A stretch of 64,000 nucleotides of DNA from NCBI GenBank assembly GCA_035536775.1, contig DATLNM010000028.1, positions 1 through 64,000 of the forward strand, given 5' to 3'. The position numbers were made by a program, and so were the translations under genes. Numbering within the stretch: the stretch's first letter is position 1; the number at the start of each line of letters is the position of its first letter. The notes beneath the pieces are model-generated. The model had not been told where the DNA came from. It did no database searches and was given only the letters and a program-made list of their open reading frames with translations. Source of the stretch: DATLNM01 sp035536775 (GTDB taxonomy: Bacteria > Actinomycetota > CADDZG01 > WHSQ01). Below are positions 60,541-64,000 of this stretch, piece after piece.

Positions 60541-61627
60541 CGGAGGGAATGGCCCGCTCCGCCACTACTTCACGAAGCCTGTGGATGAAGCTCTCTTCTG
60601 AGAACGACGCCGCGTGCCGTCTCAAGATCGAGGGGTCGAAGGTGTTCGACGAGCTCTCAACGACAGCGCGGGCGACATCTTCACCGGTTGGCTGATCGAA
60701 GAAACTCCCCGTCACACCCTCGATGATCGTCTCGAGGAAGCCCCCCCAACGCAGGGCGAGCGTGGGCTTGCCGAACGAGGCAGCTTCAACCGCAGTCAAT
60801 CCGTAGTCCTCCCACGAAGGGCACAGAACCATCGAACAATTGGCGTAGAGCCAGCGTAGGTACTCGTCACTCACACTGCCCACGAACACCATGTTTTCGG
60901 CGCGGGAGCTCTCGAGCTCGGCGCGGAGCGGACCGTCGCCCACAACGACAAGGGTACGAGTGGGCATAAGTCGAAAAGCCCCCGCGAGTATCTCGACGTT
61001 CTTGTGCGGAACCAAGCGCGCTACGGTCAGGTCGAATACCTCGGGAACACCCGCGGGCCGAACCGACGGGCCCGAGGGTTCGAGCCCCGGCGGAGGGTGC
61101 AGAACCTCAGCGCGGATCCCATAGATCTCGGCGACGCGTCGTTGCACCGAGAGCGAGTTCGCCAATGCGATGTCCACGCGGCGGGCTGCTCGTTGATCCC
61201 ACCGTTTCAGTGCCGGCGTGCACGCTGCTAGCACGGCGCGCGTCATGGGATGCCCAGGACCGAGATACTCCTCTCTTTGATAGAGCCATTTCGCAGGCGT
61301 GTGGTAGTAGGAGATGATCGATGCGTCCGTCTTGATGCCATGAGCCCATCCGCTGCAGCTACAAAGGACGATGTCGGCATCGATCTTCATCTTGGAGAAG
61401 ATCCGTGGCATGAGGGGAAAAGCCAGACGATGGTTATTGCGCAGCACGATCTTCTTCTCCAGGCCTGCTGAGATCACATTGGCGTCTTTCAACGCCGAAA
61501 AGGTCTTGTCCTTGTCGTAGATCGAGGTGTACACGGCGGCCCCTGGAAACGCTTTGAGCATCGACAGCACCACGCGTTCCGAACCGCCACGTTGCACGAG
61601 GTGATCTTGGACGATCGCGACCTTCAT
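60533..61627 (-). CDS. GT4-family glycosyltransferase (mannosyltransferase-like)
   Basis: 364 residues from the ATG at 61627 (KVAIVQDHLVQRGGSERVVL), one base after the methyltransferase stop. GT-B features: YYHTPAKWLYQREEY, ANSLSVQRRV, VARLVPHKNVEILAGAF, VVVGDGPLRAEL and PSWEDYGLTAVEAASFGKP. Relatives act as mannosyltransferases in polysaccharide and glycolipid synthesis; the sugar here is inferred only. Confidence 0.88.
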   Translation of the reverse strand: MKVAIVQDHLVQRGGSERVVLSMLKAFPGAAVYTSIYDKDKTFSALKDANVISAGLEKKIVLRNNHRLAFPLMPRIFSKMKIDADIVLCSCSGWAHGIKTDASIISYYHTPAKWLYQREEYLGPGHPMTRAVLAACTPALKRWDQRAARRVDIALANSLSVQRRVAEIYGIRAEVLHPPPGLEPSGPSVRPAGVPEVFDLTVARLVPHKNVEILAGAFRLMPTRTLVVVGDGPLRAELESSRAENMVFVGSVSDEYLRWLYANCSMVLCPSWEDYGLTAVEAASFGKPTLALRWGGFLETIIEGVTGSFFDQPTGEDVARAVVESSSNTFDPSILRRHAASFSEESFIHRLREVVAERAIPSDV

Positions 61628-61628
61628 C

Positions 61629-62462
61629 TCAGGATCCCGATGATCTGCGAGCGATGACCTGAAGCTCCGACATGCGATTCGGCAAACCCACGCGTGTGGC
61701 CGCGTGCGCGACAGCGTTCCATGCTTTCTTCGCGGCAAGAAGCCCGGCGTTCGTGGACTCCGCAGCGATACAGGTCTCCGTGATCCCTCGATAGACGAAG
61801 TCGATGGACTCGAATCCGCCCGACTCGAGGAGGGTTCGGATGGCGGTAGGCGTGAAATGGACCACGTGATCGTGGTCCGCGACGTCCAGGGGGTTGCCTA
61901 GTCCGGCACGCACACGCATGTACGTTTTCTGAAAGGCGTAGTTCGGCGTCGTGAGCCACACGATCCCTCCGGGGGTGAGTGCTCGGCGTGCCAGGTCGAT
62001 GACCTTTTCCGGCTCGTGCGTGTGAGCGACGACGCACCACAGCGTTACGACGTCGAACGAGCCCTCGAGATCCTCGGGGAAGGATGTGGCCGACCTGTGC
62101 GCCCCGACGCGCTCGGCCGCGATCTCAGCCGCCTTCTCAGAGACGTCCAACGAAAGGGGATCCCACCCGCGCTTAAGCGCCAGCTCAGAGAAGAAACCTA
62201 TGCCTCCGCCGATGTCGAGGAGGCGCCGGTCGGGCACCCGGCGTTCAAGGATGTCGAGCGCCGAAGAGAAGTACCTCGACTTGGATGCGATCCAGAAGGA
62301 GTCCACCGAATCTTCCTCGGCGGGAGCCGCCCAGTAGTCCTCGCGGCCCGGTGAATCGAGCAGTCGCCCAAACCCGCAGCCCGAGCATTCGGAGAAAGAG
62401 AACCCGCCTCTCTTACGATCCGTCATCGCCCCGAGACAGATCGGGCAACTCATCGAACTCAT
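61629..62462 (-). CDS. Class I SAM-dependent methyltransferase with N-terminal zinc ribbon
   Basis: 277 residues from the ATG at 62462. A short zinc ribbon (SCPICLGAM and CSGCGFGRL) is followed by a SAM-binding fold: LLDIGGGIGFFSELAL near residue 85, LSLDVSEKAAEIA, VVTLWCVVAHTHEPEKVI and GGIVWLTTPNYAF. The organisation is that of sugar or polysaccharide methyltransferases. A longer frame upstream is not supported. First gene of the minus-strand polysaccharide run. Confidence 0.85.
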   Translation of the reverse strand: MSSMSCPICLGAMTDRKRGGFSFSECSGCGFGRLLDSPGREDYWAAPAEEDSVDSFWIASKSRYFSSALDILERRVPDRRLLDIGGGIGFFSELALKRGWDPLSLDVSEKAAEIAAERVGAHRSATSFPEDLEGSFDVVTLWCVVAHTHEPEKVIDLARRALTPGGIVWLTTPNYAFQKTYMRVRAGLGNPLDVADHDHVVHFTPTAIRTLLESGGFESIDFVYRGITETCIAAESTNAGLLAAKKAWNAVAHAATRVGLPNRMSELQVIARRSSGS

Positions 62463-62470
62463 CGGCCCGC

Positions 62471-62476
62471 AGCATA
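62471..62476 (-). promoter_or_regulatory. Candidate -10 (TATGCT) of the polysaccharide operon
   Basis: Minus-strand TATGCT (62476-62471) is eight bases before the ATG at 62462, so the operon may start with a leaderless transcript. It lies divergent to the flippase promoter. Confidence 0.4.
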
Positions 62477-62510
62477 GGTTGAATCCCTGATGCACCCGGC
62501 TGGATGTCAT

Positions 62511-62516
62511 TAGAGT
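62511..62516 (+). promoter_or_regulatory. -10 element (TAGAGT) of a leaderless flippase transcript
   Basis: TAGAGT is followed by six bases (CCGGCG) and the ATG at 62523. Confidence 0.45.
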
Positions 62517-62522
62517 CCGGCG

Positions 62523-63830
62523 ATGGATGTCGTTCACGGTGGAAGCGGACGCCGTCGGGTCGCGCGGCGCGCGACCATGGGCCTGATCGACCAGTCGGTC
62601 TCGAGCCTCACCAACTTCGGGGTTGGGTTGGTACTGGCCCGAACGGTAAGCGCTCGGGACTTCGGCGTGTTCAGCATCGTGATCGCCACCTACACGATCC
62701 TGGTGGGACTCGGTCGAGCATTGAACGTTGAGGCCTTCACTGCTCGTCTCAGCTGGAGCTCGCAAGATTCATGGGCGGGAGGCGTGCGGTCGGCGACGGG
62801 CGCGACCCTCGTGGTCGGGTGTGTCGCGGGCCTCGGGATGATCCTGTTAGGGCTCAGGTCCTCGGTGGTTCTCAGCGGTCCTTTGGTGGCTCTGGGGTTC
62901 ACGCTTCCGGGGCTGCTGCTCCAAGACGCATGGCGTCATGCGTTCTTCGCTCAGGGGCGTGGCTCGAAGGCGCTCATCAACGACCTAAGTTGGGCCGGGC
63001 TGTTGTTGGCGGGCTTCGGGCTGCTCCTCGCCGCGGGGAAAGGAGGGATCACGTGGCTCGTTCTGGCGTGGGGCATAGCGGCGACGGGTGCCGCGTTCAT
63101 TGGGATCTTCCAAAGCTCCGTCGTGCCACACATGGGACATTCCGTGTCGTGGTGGAAGGAGCATCAAGACCTTGCCGGGCGTTACTTCGCCGAATTCTTG
63201 GCTATGACCGGTGCCCTCCAGCTGTCCTATTACGTCGTTGCGGCATTCGAAGGGTTGCATGCAACAGGAGCCCTCCGAGGGGCCCAGCTTCTGTTGGGTC
63301 CCTTCAACGTCCTCTTTATGGCAGCGGGTCTCGTGGCCGTGCCGGAAGCGATCAAGGCGAGAAAGGCAGGGACCTCGATCCTTCGGCCGTGCTTGTTCTT
63401 GAGCCTGGCGCTCGCCTCCAGCGCGCTGATGTGGGGATTCTTGGTGCGGTCCTTCCCCGACGCACTGGGTATCGCGCTGCTGGGGTCGTCGTGGGCGGGG
63501 GCTCAAGCCGTCGTGTTCCCTTGGGCCACCGCGATGGCAGGTCTCGGTGTGTGGGTCGGAGCACTCACGGGGCTCCGAGCCGTGGCGGCCGCTAAGGCGA
63601 GCCTGCGCGCTCAGCTCCTGGTGTCGCCGATGATCCTCATCGGGGCGGCGATGGGCGTAGCGGTAGGAGGCGCAGTCTCCGCCGCCTGGGGTCTCTCCGC
63701 GGCGTTCTGGATCGGCGGGGTTATCTGGTGGCGAACCCTTCTGAAGGCGCCATGGGACGCTGGGACGGCCGCAGAGTTAGCTCCTCCCGAGATGACCACG
63801 GGCGCTCTCGAGCACCTTGATACCCTGTGA
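62523..63830 (+). CDS. Polysaccharide flippase (Wzx-like, MOP superfamily)
   Basis: 435 residues with about twelve membrane segments. The N-terminus RRATMGLIDQSVSSLTNFGVGLVLAR and SARDFGVFSIVIATYTI are typical of oligosaccharide flippases, and the repeat architecture of two six-helix halves is seen. It would move the lipid-linked repeat unit across the membrane. It is divergent from the glycosyltransferase operon and followed by the Wzz-like gene. Confidence 0.82.
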   Translation: MDVVHGGSGRRRVARRATMGLIDQSVSSLTNFGVGLVLARTVSARDFGVFSIVIATYTILVGLGRALNVEAFTARLSWSSQDSWAGGVRSATGATLVVGCVAGLGMILLGLRSSVVLSGPLVALGFTLPGLLLQDAWRHAFFAQGRGSKALINDLSWAGLLLAGFGLLLAAGKGGITWLVLAWGIAATGAAFIGIFQSSVVPHMGHSVSWWKEHQDLAGRYFAEFLAMTGALQLSYYVVAAFEGLHATGALRGAQLLLGPFNVLFMAAGLVAVPEAIKARKAGTSILRPCLFLSLALASSALMWGFLVRSFPDALGIALLGSSWAGAQAVVFPWATAMAGLGVWVGALTGLRAVAAAKASLRAQLLVSPMILIGAAMGVAVGGAVSAAWGLSAAFWIGGVIWWRTLLKAPWDAGTAAELAPPEMTTGALEHLDTL

Positions 63831-63873
63831 TCACTTTCCAGGAGCCGATCGCCCGCGGAGCTAAGCCATCAGA

Positions 63874-64000
63874 TGAGTGTTGATCCTTTCCGTTCTAACC
63901 CGCCGGGGGAACGACTCGGACGGCCGCTCCTCACCGTGCTACTCAGACGGATATGGGTGGTTGCGGCCGTCACGGCAGCGGTGACCGGCCTCGCGATCGC
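63874..64000 (+). CDS. Start of a Wzz-like (chain-length/tyrosine-kinase) membrane protein, cut by window edge
   Basis: Only 42 residues are visible: a short Pro-rich head (SVDPFRSNPPGERLGRPLL), then LRRIWVVAAVTAAVTGLAIA, the first membrane segment. This pattern, behind a flippase gene, fits the N-terminus of Wzz or capsular tyrosine-kinase adaptor proteins. The ATG has no clear ribosome site. The gene continues past the right edge. Confidence 0.45.

Overview
The window is 64 kb of a high-GC bacterial chromosome with ordinary housekeeping content, and gene order points to an actinobacterium (Actinomycetota). The run coaD, SepIVA/DivIVA-like gene, DUF177 gene, rpmF, rnc, fpg, acyP, smc, ftsY, ffh, rpsP, khpA, rimM, trmD and the run uvrC, rapZ, yvcK, gap, pgk, tpiA, secG both match known actinobacterial (mycobacterial) neighbourhoods. 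An actinobacterial-type Holin-X protein and many leaderless promoters fit the same picture. The exact class cannot be read from the sequence; an archaeal-type phosphoglycerate mutase, the absence of whiA after yvcK and a hinge-less SMC suggest a lineage away from the model genera.

Layout. 1-13.1 kb: FrhB-like protein (cut by the left edge), a dimeric alpha-beta barrel protein, metallophosphoesterase, PlsC-type acyltransferase with gpsA (phospholipid synthesis), a transsulfuration-type PLP enzyme with a RAM-domain protein, pckA, dodecin, thiL-thiD, a membrane trio (YihY, Holin-X, DUF3618), rpmB and recG. 13.2-14.4 kb: arsR-arsM arsenic module. 14.4-27.5 kb: rsmD, coaD, SepIVA-like, DUF177, rpmF, rnc, fpg, acyP, smc, then a DUF2330 protein, an adenylate cyclase-like protein and a secreted S15-type hydrolase, then ftsY. 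27.5-38.6 kb: an SDR protein and small membrane protein, a PHP-type metallohydrolase, ffh, the rpsP-khpA-rimM-trmD translation operon, uvrC, rapZ, yvcK and gap. 38.6-48.4 kb: a secreted MBL-fold protein, pgk, tpiA, apgM, a BlaI/M56 peptidase pair, secG, two lipoprotein solute-binding proteins and tRNA-Leu(GAG). 48.4-57.5 kb: a cyclic-nucleotide-binding protein of unknown function, DEAD-box helicase, pyk with an anti-sigma-type kinase, an acidic disordered protein, a TrmH-type methyltransferase, an alpha/beta hydrolase and a HIT protein. 57.5-64 kb: an exopolysaccharide cluster (initiating sugar transferase, Wzy-like polymerase, two GT4 glycosyltransferases, methyltransferase, Wzx-like flippase, start of a Wzz-like protein).

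Themes. Lower glycolysis is largely complete here (gap, pgk, tpiA, apgM, pyk) together with pckA. Protein export is represented by ftsY, ffh and secG. Gene packing is extreme: ATGA/GTGA overlaps are common and seven of eight convergent protein pairs overlap at their 3' ends. At least eight genes have a TANNNT hexamer exactly six bases before the start codon, the mark of leaderless transcripts, and three or four coupled genes appear to start at CTG or ATT. No mobile element, CRISPR array, rRNA gene or prophage was seen.

The most unusual items are the SMC protein, which lacks the whole hinge domain, the MutM/Fpg protein at the standard locus that has lost most DNA-contact residues, and the 666-residue cyclic-nucleotide receptor with an unrecognised N-terminal 480 residues.
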